The position numbers and the translations under genes are program-made. Below the pieces are notes generated by a model. That model did no database searches. It was not told the origin of the DNA and worked only from the letters and a program-made list of their open reading frames with translations. Shown in pieces: positions 50,885-61,953 of a stretch of DNA of 64,000 nucleotides. The DNA is from Flavimaribacter sp039888615 (GTDB lineage Bacteria > Pseudomonadota > Alphaproteobacteria > Rhizobiales > Rhizobiaceae), in the NCBI GenBank assembly GCA_039888615.1, contig JBDQQS010000011.1, one strand, 5' to 3'. Position 1 is the stretch's first letter; each line of letters starts with the position of its first letter.

Positions 50885-51718
50885 ATGTCGTCATATGCGA
50901 ACATCATTGTCCGGAACATGTCCAAACTGGCTGGAGCAACGGCTCTGGCGATCGCGCTTGCGGCATGTTCCAACAGCGGCGAAAACAAGACCGCCGAGAC
51001 GATGGCGCCCGCTACGTCGACATCGCAAATGAGCGCCGACAATTCGATCACTACAGGCGCCATATCCGACGGCGAAACGAAGCAGACCTCCGCTTCGTCG
51101 TCCGTTGAAGAGACTGTTCAGGTGGCCCAGGCAAGCACTGGCAGCTCGGCGGATCTGCCGTCTTCGGACGGCAGTGTCGATATGGATGCGGTCCTTGAGC
51201 CCGGTCCGATGGAAGAAAAGTATCTCGGTGACGCGGACGCCCCGGTCAAGATCGTTGAATACATGTCGATGACCTGTCCGCATTGCGCCGCCTTCCACAA
51301 CAACACGTTCAAGCCGATCGTCGAGAAATATGCAGACAGCGGCAAGATCCAGTTCATCGTGCGGGAATTCCCGTTCGATCCGCGCGCGACCGCAGCGATC
51401 ATGCTGGCGCGATGCGCGCCCGACGACAAGTTTTTCCCCATGGTCGAAGTGCTGATGCAGCAGCAGCAGAACTGGGCGCGGGCCCAGGACGCGCGCACCG
51501 CGCTGCTGAATATCGCCAAACTTGCAGGTTTTACACAGGAGACCTTTGAGGCCTGCTTGACGAACCAGCAGCTTGTAGACGATGTGAATACAGTAAAAAA
51601 CAAGGCTGTTCAGGAATTTGGCGTCACATCCACACCGACTTTCCTGATCAATGGAAACCGGTATTCGGGGAACATGTCAGTTGACCAGATGTCGGCCCTT
51701 ATCGACAGTATGCTTTGA
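50885..51718 (+). CDS. DsbA-family thioredoxin-fold lipoprotein
   Basis: A 277-residue protein from ATG at 50885 with a lipobox (AIALAACS) near residue 28. A Ser/Thr-rich, low-complexity linker of about 60 residues follows, then a DsbA domain. The active site is CPHC in MSMTCPHCAAFHN, with the cis-Pro loop GVTSTPTFLING near the C-terminus. It is expected to oxidise thiols in the periplasm while tethered by the linker. ATG at 50885 is supported by AGGGAA about nine bases before; the reading frame is open for 13 codons further upstream. smc follows after 74 bp, the rhizobial order. Confidence 0.91.
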   Translation: MSSYANIIVRNMSKLAGATALAIALAACSNSGENKTAETMAPATSTSQMSADNSITTGAISDGETKQTSASSSVEETVQVAQASTGSSADLPSSDGSVDMDAVLEPGPMEEKYLGDADAPVKIVEYMSMTCPHCAAFHNNTFKPIVEKYADSGKIQFIVREFPFDPRATAAIMLARCAPDDKFFPMVEVLMQQQQNWARAQDARTALLNIAKLAGFTQETFEACLTNQQLVDDVNTVKNKAVQEFGVTSTPTFLINGNRYSGNMSVDQMSALIDSML

Positions 51719-51773
51719 CGCCTCCCATTCTGCAGATTACATCGCGTATTTCTGCAAATACTTCCTGACGTCG

Positions 51774-51798
51774 TTTTACGGGAGGAACTCCCGTGAAA
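51774..51798 (+). promoter_or_regulatory. Hairpin that covers the smc ribosome binding site and GTG start
   Basis: ACGGGAG (51778-51784) pairs perfectly with CTCCCGT (51788-51794) across a GAA loop. The stem extends by a T-G wobble and three T-A pairs (51774-51777 with 51795-51798), making 11 pairs. The Shine-Dalgarno GGAGG (51781-51785) and the start GTG (51793-51795) both lie in this stem and loop, so folding would block initiation. Confidence 0.65.
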
Positions 51799-54700
51799 TT
51801 TGACCGGCTACGCCTGCTGGGTTTCAAATCCTTCGTCGACCCCACGGAATTCCACATCGAAAAGGGACTGACGGGCGTTGTCGGTCCCAATGGCTGCGGC
51901 AAGTCCAACCTCGTCGAGGCGATGCGATGGGTGATGGGCGAAAACTCCTACAAGAACATGCGCGCGTCCGGCATGGACGACGTCATTTTCTCCGGTTCCG
52001 GCAACCGTCCCTCGCGCAACACAGCCGAAGTCGGGCTGTTTCTCAACAATGCCGATCGCACGGCGCCCGCCGCTTTCAACGACGAGGACGAGATCCAGGT
52101 GACGCGCCGCATCGAGCGTGAATCCGGGTCCGTATACCGCATCAACGGCAAGGAGGCCCGAGCCAAGGACGTACAATTGTTGTTCGCCGACGCCTCGACT
52201 GGCGCTCGTTCGCCTTCCATGGTCGGGCAAGGCCGGATCGGCGAACTGATCCAGGCGAAACCCCAGGCCAGGCGGCAGTTGCTCGAAGAGGCCGCCGGCA
52301 TCTCCGGTCTGCACTCGCGTCGGCACGAGGCGGAACTGCGGCTGAGGGCGGCCGAGACCAATCTGGAGCGTCTCGAGGACGTGACTTCCGAACTCGAAAC
52401 CCAGATCGAAAGCCTGAAGCGACAGGCCCGTCAGGCAAACCGTTTCAAGATCCTTTCCGCCGATGTCCGCAAGGCCGAAGCGACGCTTTTGCATATTCGC
52501 TGGCTGGAGGCAAAGGCCGCCGAGGCGGAAGCCGAATCCGCTCTCTCGCAGGCGACCAGCCTTGTGGCTGAACGTTCGCAACAGCAGATGGAAGCCGCCA
52601 AGGATCAGGCGGTCAACGCCCACAAGCTGCCGAAATTGCGTGAAGACGAGGCAAAGGCCGCAGCCGCCCTGCAACGGTTGCAGATCGCCCGCGCGCAGAT
52701 CGAGGAAGAAGCTGAACGGCTGGCCGACCGACGGTCCGAGATCGAACGCCGCATGGCGCAGCTTTCCGCCGATATTGAGCGCGAGGAGCAACTCGTCGCC
52801 GACAACGCCGACATCCTTGAAAAGCTGGCATCCGAGGAAAACGAGTTGCGGGAAGCCGACCAGTCGGGCGGCGAAGTGGAAACAGAAAAGGAAGCGCTTT
52901 TTAGGGAAACCGAGGCCACGCTGGCGAGCAGCGAGGCGGCGCTTGGACAGGTGACCTCCGAACGGGCCGAGGCGGCCGCACAGCGAACCCAGTCGGAACG
53001 CGCGCTTGCGGAGGCGAGTGAACGCCGTGACCGGTTTGAAAGACAACTGGCCGAAACAAGGCGTGAGCTTGACGAGATTGGCGAAAAGATCGCCGGCCTG
53101 CCTGATCCCGCGCTCAAACTGGCCGCCGTGAAGGAATTCGAGGAAAAAGTGGCCGCGCTTGAGGCGGTGCTTGGTGAACTCGAAGAGACGATCGAGGCCG
53201 GACGCCGCGCCGAAGTGGAGTTGCGCAAGCCTGTGCAGGAGGCGCGTTCGGAACTCAACAGGATTGAAACCGAATCCCGCACCATCTCGAAAATTCTGAA
53301 CGCCGGCGGCAATGATGATCTGTTCCCGCCCGTTGTGGACAAGATGAAGGTCGAGAAAGGCTTTGAGGCTGCTCTTGGCGCGGCCCTTGGCGACGATCTC
53401 GAACAGCCGCTGGACAATTCCGCCCCCGCCTATTGGGGGCTTGTGTCGGATGCCGGAAACGATCCCTCTCTGCCTGCGGGTGCGCCGTCGCTCGCCTCTC
53501 GCGTGAGTGGTCCGAAGGAACTGGCGCGGCGGCTCGCGCAAATCGGCATCGTCGAGACTACGGAAGAAGGCGAACGGCTGCAGGACCAGTTGCAGACAGG
53601 ACAGGCGCTGGTGGGCGTCGACGGCTCGCTCTGGCGCTGGGATGGTTTCGTCGCAACCGCAAATGCTCCTACTGCCGCGGCCCAGAGGCTTGCGCAGAAG
53701 AACCGGTTGGCCGAACTCGACGCCGAAGCCGTTGAGGCGACAAAAACCCTGCGTGCTGCAGAGGTCGGGCTGAAACAGGCTGAAGAGGCGCTCAAGGCGG
53801 GCGGCGAGAAGCAGCGTCAGACGCGCGAGGAATTGCGCAGCGCCCAGCGCGAGTTGACGCTGGCGCGTGAGGCGCATGCGGCGGCGGAAAAGGCGACGGG
53901 CGAAATCGCCAATCGCCGCACCGTGCTCAGCGAACTCCGCAAGCAGATCGACACACAGCTCGAGGAAGCGCAGGGCGCTTACAAGGAAGCAGAGCTTGCG
54001 CTGGCGTCCGCCCCCGACCTTGGCGCGCTTGAAAGCCGTCTGGAATCGTCGAGAGCGAATGTCGCCGCCGATCGCTCCGCGATGGCGGAAGCCCGCGCCG
54101 TGTATGAAGGGCTCAAGCGCGAGAAAGAGGCCCGGGATCGCAGGCTCAGGGCGATCGCCGGAGAGCGCGAGAGCTGGACCAGGCGGGTCTCCAACGCCGA
54201 GCAGCACATCACGACGCTGAAAGAGCGGCTGAAGGAAACGGCTGAAGAAGCCGACAAGCTTTCCGATGCGCCCGACGAACTCGAGCTGCAGCGTCGTCGG
54301 CTGATGAACGAACTGACCAACGCCGAAGAGGCGAGGAAGAAGGCCGCCGATATTCTGGTGGCCGCGGAGAATGATCAACGCGAGGCCGATCAGGAAGCCT
54401 CGCGCGCGCTGGAGCTTCTGTCACAGGGCCGCGAGCAGCGCGGACGGGCTGAAGAGCGGCTGAATGCGGCGAAGGAAAAGCGATCAGCCTCCGAGACCCG
54501 TATCGGCGAAGCCCTGAAATGTCCCCCGCACGAAGCCATTCGCCACACGGAGCTGGCCGCCAACGAGGATCTTCCAGATCCCGAACAGGTCGATCGCCGG
54601 CTGGAACGGTTGAAGATCGAGCGCGAGAGGCTGGGCGCAGTCAATCTGAGAGCGGAAGAGGAACAGCAGGAACTGTCGGAGAGGCTTCAGACCATCCTTG

Positions 54701-55257
54701 TCGAGCGCGACGATGTGGTCGAGGCGATCGGCAAGCTGCGTCAGGCGATCCAGAACCTCAACCGCGAAGGCCGGGAGCGTCTTCTCGCCGCCTTTGATGT
54801 GGTCAATGAACAATTCAAGCGGCTGTTTACCCATCTCTTCGGCGGCGGCACTGCGGAGTTGCAACTGGTCGAGTCGGAAGATCCGCTCGAGGCGGGGCTG
54901 GAAATCCTCGCCCGTCCGCCCGGCAAGAAGCCGCAGACCATGACGCTGCTTTCGGGCGGCGAACAGGCGCTGACCGCCATGGCGCTGATTTTCGCGGTCT
55001 TTTTGACGAACCCGGCCCCGATCTGCGTTCTCGACGAGGTGGATGCGCCCCTCGACGATCACAATGTCGAGCGCTTTTGCAATCTGATGGACGAGATGGC
55101 GGCGACCACCGAAACCCGTTTCGTCATCATTACCCACAATCCGATCACCATGGCGCGCATGAACCGGCTCTTTGGCGTAACAATGGCTGAACAGGGCGTA
55201 TCGCAACTGGTTTCCGTGGATCTGGAGACCGCCGAACAGATGCGCGACGCAAGTTGA
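51793..55257 (+). CDS. smc: Chromosome segregation protein SMC
   Basis: A 1154-residue SMC ATPase organising and separating chromosomes with ScpA/ScpB. Walker A is GPNGCGKSN at 31-39 and the signature motif LSGGEQALTAMA is near 1055. Walker B is CVLDEVDAPLDD near 1078. Two long coiled coils (about 170-500 and 660-1000) flank a hinge at about 510-640. The start is GTG at 51793, giving MKFDRLRLLGFKSF as in homologues. The ribosome binding site and start are inside a hairpin. It follows the DsbA lipoprotein and precedes ppdK. Confidence 0.97.
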   Translation: MKFDRLRLLGFKSFVDPTEFHIEKGLTGVVGPNGCGKSNLVEAMRWVMGENSYKNMRASGMDDVIFSGSGNRPSRNTAEVGLFLNNADRTAPAAFNDEDEIQVTRRIERESGSVYRINGKEARAKDVQLLFADASTGARSPSMVGQGRIGELIQAKPQARRQLLEEAAGISGLHSRRHEAELRLRAAETNLERLEDVTSELETQIESLKRQARQANRFKILSADVRKAEATLLHIRWLEAKAAEAEAESALSQATSLVAERSQQQMEAAKDQAVNAHKLPKLREDEAKAAAALQRLQIARAQIEEEAERLADRRSEIERRMAQLSADIEREEQLVADNADILEKLASEENELREADQSGGEVETEKEALFRETEATLASSEAALGQVTSERAEAAAQRTQSERALAEASERRDRFERQLAETRRELDEIGEKIAGLPDPALKLAAVKEFEEKVAALEAVLGELEETIEAGRRAEVELRKPVQEARSELNRIETESRTISKILNAGGNDDLFPPVVDKMKVEKGFEAALGAALGDDLEQPLDNSAPAYWGLVSDAGNDPSLPAGAPSLASRVSGPKELARRLAQIGIVETTEEGERLQDQLQTGQALVGVDGSLWRWDGFVATANAPTAAAQRLAQKNRLAELDAEAVEATKTLRAAEVGLKQAEEALKAGGEKQRQTREELRSAQRELTLAREAHAAAEKATGEIANRRTVLSELRKQIDTQLEEAQGAYKEAELALASAPDLGALESRLESSRANVAADRSAMAEARAVYEGLKREKEARDRRLRAIAGERESWTRRVSNAEQHITTLKERLKETAEEADKLSDAPDELELQRRRLMNELTNAEEARKKAADILVAAENDQREADQEASRALELLSQGREQRGRAEERLNAAKEKRSASETRIGEALKCPPHEAIRHTELAANEDLPDPEQVDRRLERLKIERERLGAVNLRAEEEQQELSERLQTILVERDDVVEAIGKLRQAIQNLNREGRERLLAAFDVVNEQFKRLFTHLFGGGTAELQLVESEDPLEAGLEILARPPGKKPQTMTLLSGGEQALTAMALIFAVFLTNPAPICVLDEVDAPLDDHNVERFCNLMDEMAATTETRFVIITHNPITMARMNRLFGVTMAEQGVSQLVSVDLETAEQMRDAS

Positions 55258-55351
55258 TTGCCGCAATGCACAAATTCAATCGATAAAATGTAATTTGTCC
55301 GGCTTCGCGCTCTGGTATTCGACCCTGTTTGTCATGTAGGTCATTGGCGCA

Positions 55352-55366
55352 CCGACATATTGTCGG
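55352..55366 (+). promoter_or_regulatory. Hairpin in the ppdK leader
   Basis: CCGACA (55352-55357) pairs with TGTCGG (55361-55366) around a TAT loop, 18 bp before the ppdK ATG and just upstream of its GGAGAAG ribosome binding site. A second, AT-rich inverted repeat (ACAAATT 55270-55276 with AATTTGT 55292-55298) follows the smc stop and may mark the end of that transcript. Confidence 0.4.
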
Positions 55367-55384
55367 AGTAACTGGAGAAGCCGC

Positions 55385-58054
<2,670 letters not shown>

Positions 58055-58071
58055 CGCCTATTTCAGGTAGT

Positions 58072-59112
58072 TCATTGCACTTCAAGGACGATCTTGCCGA
58101 CATGACCTTTCTTCATGAAGGCCTCCTGCGCAGCCGCGATCTCGCGAAGCGGATAGGTTTCGGCGACCAGCGGCTTGATCTCCTTGCGCTCTATCCGCTT
58201 GACGAGATTGCCGAAGACCTCGGGCCCAAGCTTGGTGCAACCTAAGAAGCTCAGATCCTTGAGATAAAGCGTGCGAACGTCGAGTTCCACGATGGGGCCG
58301 CCGATAGCTCCCGCGACTGCGTATCGACCGCCAGGCCTCAGGATATCCAGCAACCATGGGAATTTGGGTCCGGCCACAAGATCGACAACCACATTGACAC
58401 TGCTCTGATCCAAAGTGGTTGCGGGTTCTTCATCGCGACCGATCGTCCTTGCAGCGCCAAGTTTCAGCAGTTGTTCCGCCTTGGTCGGGCTGGTGACGGC
58501 GATGACAGTCGCATTCCGGGCGCGCGCCAGTTGAACGGCCGCTGACCCCACGCCGCCCGACGCACCCGTAACAAGAACGGTTTCGCCCTCCTCCACACCC
58601 GAGCGGGTGAGCATGTTTTCGGCCGTCGAGTAGGAACAGGGAAAGGACGCCAGTTCGATATCCGTCAGACTGCTGTCAACCTTGTGGGCATGACGTGAAG
58701 CCACCTTTGTAAACTGGGAAAAGCCACCGTCACACTCAGAGCCGAAATACCAGGGTGTCTCCAACGGCCTGCCCGCCGCTTCTACGAGACACGGCTCCAC
58801 CAGCACACGCTCGCCGATGCGGCTGCTGTCGACGCCGTCGCCAACAGCGATAATCCTGCCGCAGGCGTCTATGCCCTGAATACGCGGAAATTTCAGAGGC
58901 GTACCGGACCAGGTTGCGTCGGCGGCGTCCGCATCGCCCTTCGAATACCAGGCGGTGCGCGTGTTGATGTCGGTGTTGTTGACAGCTGCAGCGCCGACCT
59001 CGATCAGCACCTCGTTCCTGCCTGGAACGGGAACCGGAAGGTCATCACGCCATTCCAGCATGTCCGTGCCGCCGTGACCGGTCAGAACGACGCCCCACAT
59101 TTTGTCCGCCAT
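58072..59112 (-). CDS. MDR superfamily oxidoreductase (quinone reductase/alcohol dehydrogenase-like)
   Basis: A 346-residue medium-chain dehydrogenase. The GroES-like N-terminal half has EVLIEVGAAAVNNTDINTR, and the Rossmann half has VLVTGASGGVGSAAVQLARA near 178-197. The catalytic-zinc cysteine position (C-x-D/T after the VN element) reads NNTDIN, so it is probably a zinc-free NADPH quinone- or enone-reductase-like enzyme. GSECDGGFSQF is the conserved segment before the Rossmann domain. Substrate unknown. Convergent with ppdK and 136 bp downstream of the class III aminotransferase on the same strand. Confidence 0.88.
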   Translation of the reverse strand: MADKMWGVVLTGHGGTDMLEWRDDLPVPVPGRNEVLIEVGAAAVNNTDINTRTAWYSKGDADAADATWSGTPLKFPRIQGIDACGRIIAVGDGVDSSRIGERVLVEPCLVEAAGRPLETPWYFGSECDGGFSQFTKVASRHAHKVDSSLTDIELASFPCSYSTAENMLTRSGVEEGETVLVTGASGGVGSAAVQLARARNATVIAVTSPTKAEQLLKLGAARTIGRDEEPATTLDQSSVNVVVDLVAGPKFPWLLDILRPGGRYAVAGAIGGPIVELDVRTLYLKDLSFLGCTKLGPEVFGNLVKRIERKEIKPLVAETYPLREIAAAQEAFMKKGHVGKIVLEVQ

Positions 59113-59153
59113 CTCGTCTTCCTCGAAACGAAAACGGTGAGCATCAGGAATGC

Positions 59154-59194
59154 GGTTTGATTTGTCAAACCCGTCACATTGGACTTTTGAGTCC
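59154..59194 (-). repeat. Two tandem hairpins with identical loops upstream of the MDR gene
   Basis: GGTTTGA/TCAAACC (59154-59171) and GGACT/AGTCC (59181-59194) are perfect stems of seven and five pairs, each enclosing TTTG on the plus strand (CAAA on the transcribed minus strand). They lie in the 136-bp gap between the aminotransferase stop and the MDR start. They could punctuate or regulate the shared transcript. Confidence 0.45.
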
Positions 59195-59248
59195 GCATGG
59201 CGCCATTAGACCCTCCGGACTCCGGTCTTCACCTGCGCGACGCGCGCC

Positions 59249-60640
59249 TTAACCCCGAAGATTGTCCTTCTTGGCCAGCTGTTCTGTCTCGTCGAGCGCC
59301 TTTTCCATCCGGTCGAAGAGTACATTGAGCTCTTCGGCCGTAATAATCATCGGCGGGCAGACCGCGAGCGTGTCGCCGATGGCCCGGAAGATCGCGCCGT
59401 TCTGCCGGGCGAGAGTGGCTGCCTTCGGTCCGATGCCGACGGAAGCGTCGAAAGGTTGTTTGGTCGCCTTGTCGGCGACCAGTTCCACGCCGCCCATCAG
59501 ACCGCAATACCGGGCTTCGCCGACAATCGGATGGTCCGCAATTTTCTTCATGCGCGCCTCGAAAACCGGGATGAGGCTGCGGACGTGGCTGAGAATGTCG
59601 AGCTTCTGATAAATCTCGATCGCCTTGATGCCCAGCGCGCATCCGAGCGGATGACCGCCATAGGTGAAGCCATGACCGAATGTTCCGATTTGCCGCGAGT
59701 GGTCGACAAACGCCTGATAGATGTCTTCCGGCAGCATAACGGCGCCAAGCGGGGCATAGGCCGACGTCAACTGCTTGGCCGCGGAGATCGTCTTCGGCGT
59801 CATGCCGAGCGTTTCCGAGCCCCACCAGTTGCCGGTTCGGCCGAAGCCGTTGATGACTTCGTCGTCGATGAGATAGATGTCGTATTCATCAAGGATCGGC
59901 TGAATCGCCTCGAAATAACCCTTGGGCGGCACAATCACCCCGCCGGCGCCCATCACCGGCTCGGCAATCATTGCTGCGATTGTGTCCGGTCCTTCGCGTT
60001 CGATGAGTTCGCGCAGGGATGTGGCCAACCGCGTCACGAAGTCGGCCTCGGATTCGCCGTCCTGCCCGAAGCGGTAGTAATGCGGACACTCGGTGTGCAC
60101 GACGCGGTCGATCGGAAGGTCGAAACCCTTGTGGTTGTAGGGCAGACCGGTCAGCGAAGCGGACATGATAGTGACACCGTGATAGGCCTTGATCCGGGAA
60201 ATGATCTTCTTCTTTTCCGGTTTTCCCCGCGCATTGTTGTAGTACCAGGCGAGCTTCACTTGCGTGTCGTTCGCTTCCGAACCGGACGATGTGAAAAACA
60301 CCTTGGAGATCGGGACCGGAGCCAGTTCCTTCAATTTTTCGGCGAGTTCGATCGCCGGCTCGATGCCCATTCCTCCGAACAGGTGATAATATGGAAGCGA
60401 GCGCATCTGTTCCGTGGCCGCTTCAACCATCTCTTCGTTGCCGAAACCCAGGCCGGCGCACCACAGACCCGACATGCCCTCGATATATTCGTTGCCCTGG
60501 GTGTCGTAGACATAGACGCCCTTGCCGTGATCGATCACTGTCGCGCCCGTTTGCGGCAGGGTGTGCAGCGGCGTGTAGGGATGCAGGATCGCATCCAGAT
60601 CGCGAGCCTGAACATTCGTAAGGGGAGGATTGCTGTTCAT
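59249..60640 (-). CDS. Class III (omega-)aminotransferase
   Basis: A 463-residue PLP enzyme of the fold-type I, class III group. It has FFTSSGSEANDTQVKLAWYY near 115 (PLP phosphate site), AYHGVTIMSASLTG, the PLP aspartate in YLIDDEVINGFGRTG near 255, and the PLP lysine in ISAAKQLTSAYAPLGA near 285. The N-terminal DLDAILHPYTPLHTL is typical of beta-alanine/putrescine/taurine-pyruvate-type omega-transaminases. The exact amine is undecided. Upstream, a GGGGAGG ribosome binding site precedes ATG at 60640. It is divergent from the DUF1499 gene. Confidence 0.9.
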   Translation of the reverse strand: MNSNPPLTNVQARDLDAILHPYTPLHTLPQTGATVIDHGKGVYVYDTQGNEYIEGMSGLWCAGLGFGNEEMVEAATEQMRSLPYYHLFGGMGIEPAIELAEKLKELAPVPISKVFFTSSGSEANDTQVKLAWYYNNARGKPEKKKIISRIKAYHGVTIMSASLTGLPYNHKGFDLPIDRVVHTECPHYYRFGQDGESEADFVTRLATSLRELIEREGPDTIAAMIAEPVMGAGGVIVPPKGYFEAIQPILDEYDIYLIDDEVINGFGRTGNWWGSETLGMTPKTISAAKQLTSAYAPLGAVMLPEDIYQAFVDHSRQIGTFGHGFTYGGHPLGCALGIKAIEIYQKLDILSHVRSLIPVFEARMKKIADHPIVGEARYCGLMGGVELVADKATKQPFDASVGIGPKAATLARQNGAIFRAIGDTLAVCPPMIITAEELNVLFDRMEKALDETEQLAKKDNLRG

Positions 60641-60849
60641 GGTTATACCTGCATGGGAGATGGGAGGAAACGAGGGATCGAACCGCGTATGGGAAGTGAC
60701 GGGACATTATCGCGTCCGGTCCGCCGCTGTCGAGGGAATTTGCATTCTCGGCTGGATTTGATCCAGCCTAGGCTTTATTCAGATTCCCGATTTCCGCTCA
60801 CTGCCGGGTGGAAGCGCGTTTTGCTGGTAAGAGCGATCCTGTCTGCATC

Positions 60850-61839
60850 ATGAAAGTCCGTTACGAGCGATCCGTTTCCCATGCCGCGCAATGGTCCCGA
60901 CGCCTTGGTCTGTTCGCGTTGGCGCTCTTCGTATTCACAGCCGTGCTGCATCGCTTTGGGTTTCTGGAGGCGATCACTTTCGCGGCGACTTTCGCGCTCA
61001 GCGGCGTTATAGCCCTGCTTGCTCTGCTCCTGGCGCTCTGGGGGATATTCCGTCTTTGGCTGGTTGGCGCAGTTGGCGGCATGGCGGCTTTCAAAGGCCT
61101 GCTCATGGCGATGGCGGTTCTTATCCCCTCGGGACTGGTGCTCTATCGGGCCTCTACCTTGCCGCGGATCTATGACATCACGACCAATGTTGAGGAGCCG
61201 CCCGGCTTCCTGCAGCCCGTGTCGCATGAAAGCGAGTGGTTGATCGCGGATTTCATGACGCCGGCCGGACCGTACGCCGGGCAGACGGAGGCCTATCCAC
61301 TGGTAACCGGACGACGCTACGAGGGAGCGGTGGACCGTATTTTGCAGGCCGTGCGTCTGGTGGCTGAAAAACAGGGACTGAAAATTGTCGAGACGCTTGA
61401 GCCGCAATCCGAGCAGGATGTTGCGCCGGATGAACCTGCATCGGAGACCGATGGGGAATCCGAACCTGTTGCAGAGGCGGAAGAAGGCGCAGGCAGCATC
61501 ATAGAAGTGTCGACGGCGGAGCCTTCCTCGATCACTGCGCCGCAAAACGAGGAGGAAGCCACCGAGGCTCTTATCCTCGGGCCGCTCGACGTTCAGTTGC
61601 TGCTTGAGGGCGCGGCCGGTAAAACCGCCGAAATCGTAATCCAGGCCGAAACCCGGACGCTCGTCTGGGGATTGGAAAGCGACATCAGCATCAGGTTGAC
61701 CGAGGAAGCCCAGACGACATTCGTCGATATGCGATCGGTATCGCGTTTTGGCCCGCATGATTTTGGCGTAAACGCGCAAATCATCACGCGCTTTCTCAAT
61801 GCACTGGACGCAGAGCTCCTGGGAATTGCCGTACGGTAG
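60850..61839 (+). CDS. DUF1499 membrane protein with acidic insert
   Basis: A 329-residue protein from ATG at 60850 (MKVRYERSVSH). Three transmembrane helices (about 20-105) are followed by a DUF1499 domain that begins PRIYDITTNVEEPP and YEGAVDRILQAVRLV and ends VDMRSVSRFGPHDFGVNAQII. The domain is split by an unusual insert (about residues 190-250) rich in Glu, Asp, Ser and Pro. DUF1499 is widespread in proteobacteria and its function is unknown. The long antisense frame over this gene is a shadow of high-GC codon use. Confidence 0.83.
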   Translation: MKVRYERSVSHAAQWSRRLGLFALALFVFTAVLHRFGFLEAITFAATFALSGVIALLALLLALWGIFRLWLVGAVGGMAAFKGLLMAMAVLIPSGLVLYRASTLPRIYDITTNVEEPPGFLQPVSHESEWLIADFMTPAGPYAGQTEAYPLVTGRRYEGAVDRILQAVRLVAEKQGLKIVETLEPQSEQDVAPDEPASETDGESEPVAEAEEGAGSIIEVSTAEPSSITAPQNEEEATEALILGPLDVQLLLEGAAGKTAEIVIQAETRTLVWGLESDISIRLTEEAQTTFVDMRSVSRFGPHDFGVNAQIITRFLNALDAELLGIAVR

Positions 61840-61953
61840 CATCGGCAGCTTATTGCCCTGCAGGGCTATTGCGGCGACTTTCCGAGAAAGACGTCATGCG
61901 CCGCGTCCATAGTGTCGAAGGTCAGATACAAGAGGGGCTTTCGCTTTGGTGCA

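Noticed and set aside
51808..54378. An 856-codon open frame antisense to smc
   Set aside because: It has Phe/Leu/Arg-rich composition with no domain, lies wholly inside smc, and reflects the codon bias of a long coiled-coil gene in GC-rich DNA.
60775..61842. A 355-codon antisense frame over the DUF1499 gene
   Set aside because: Arg/His/Gln-rich composition and no domain; the plus-strand DUF1499 and its membrane helices explain the region.
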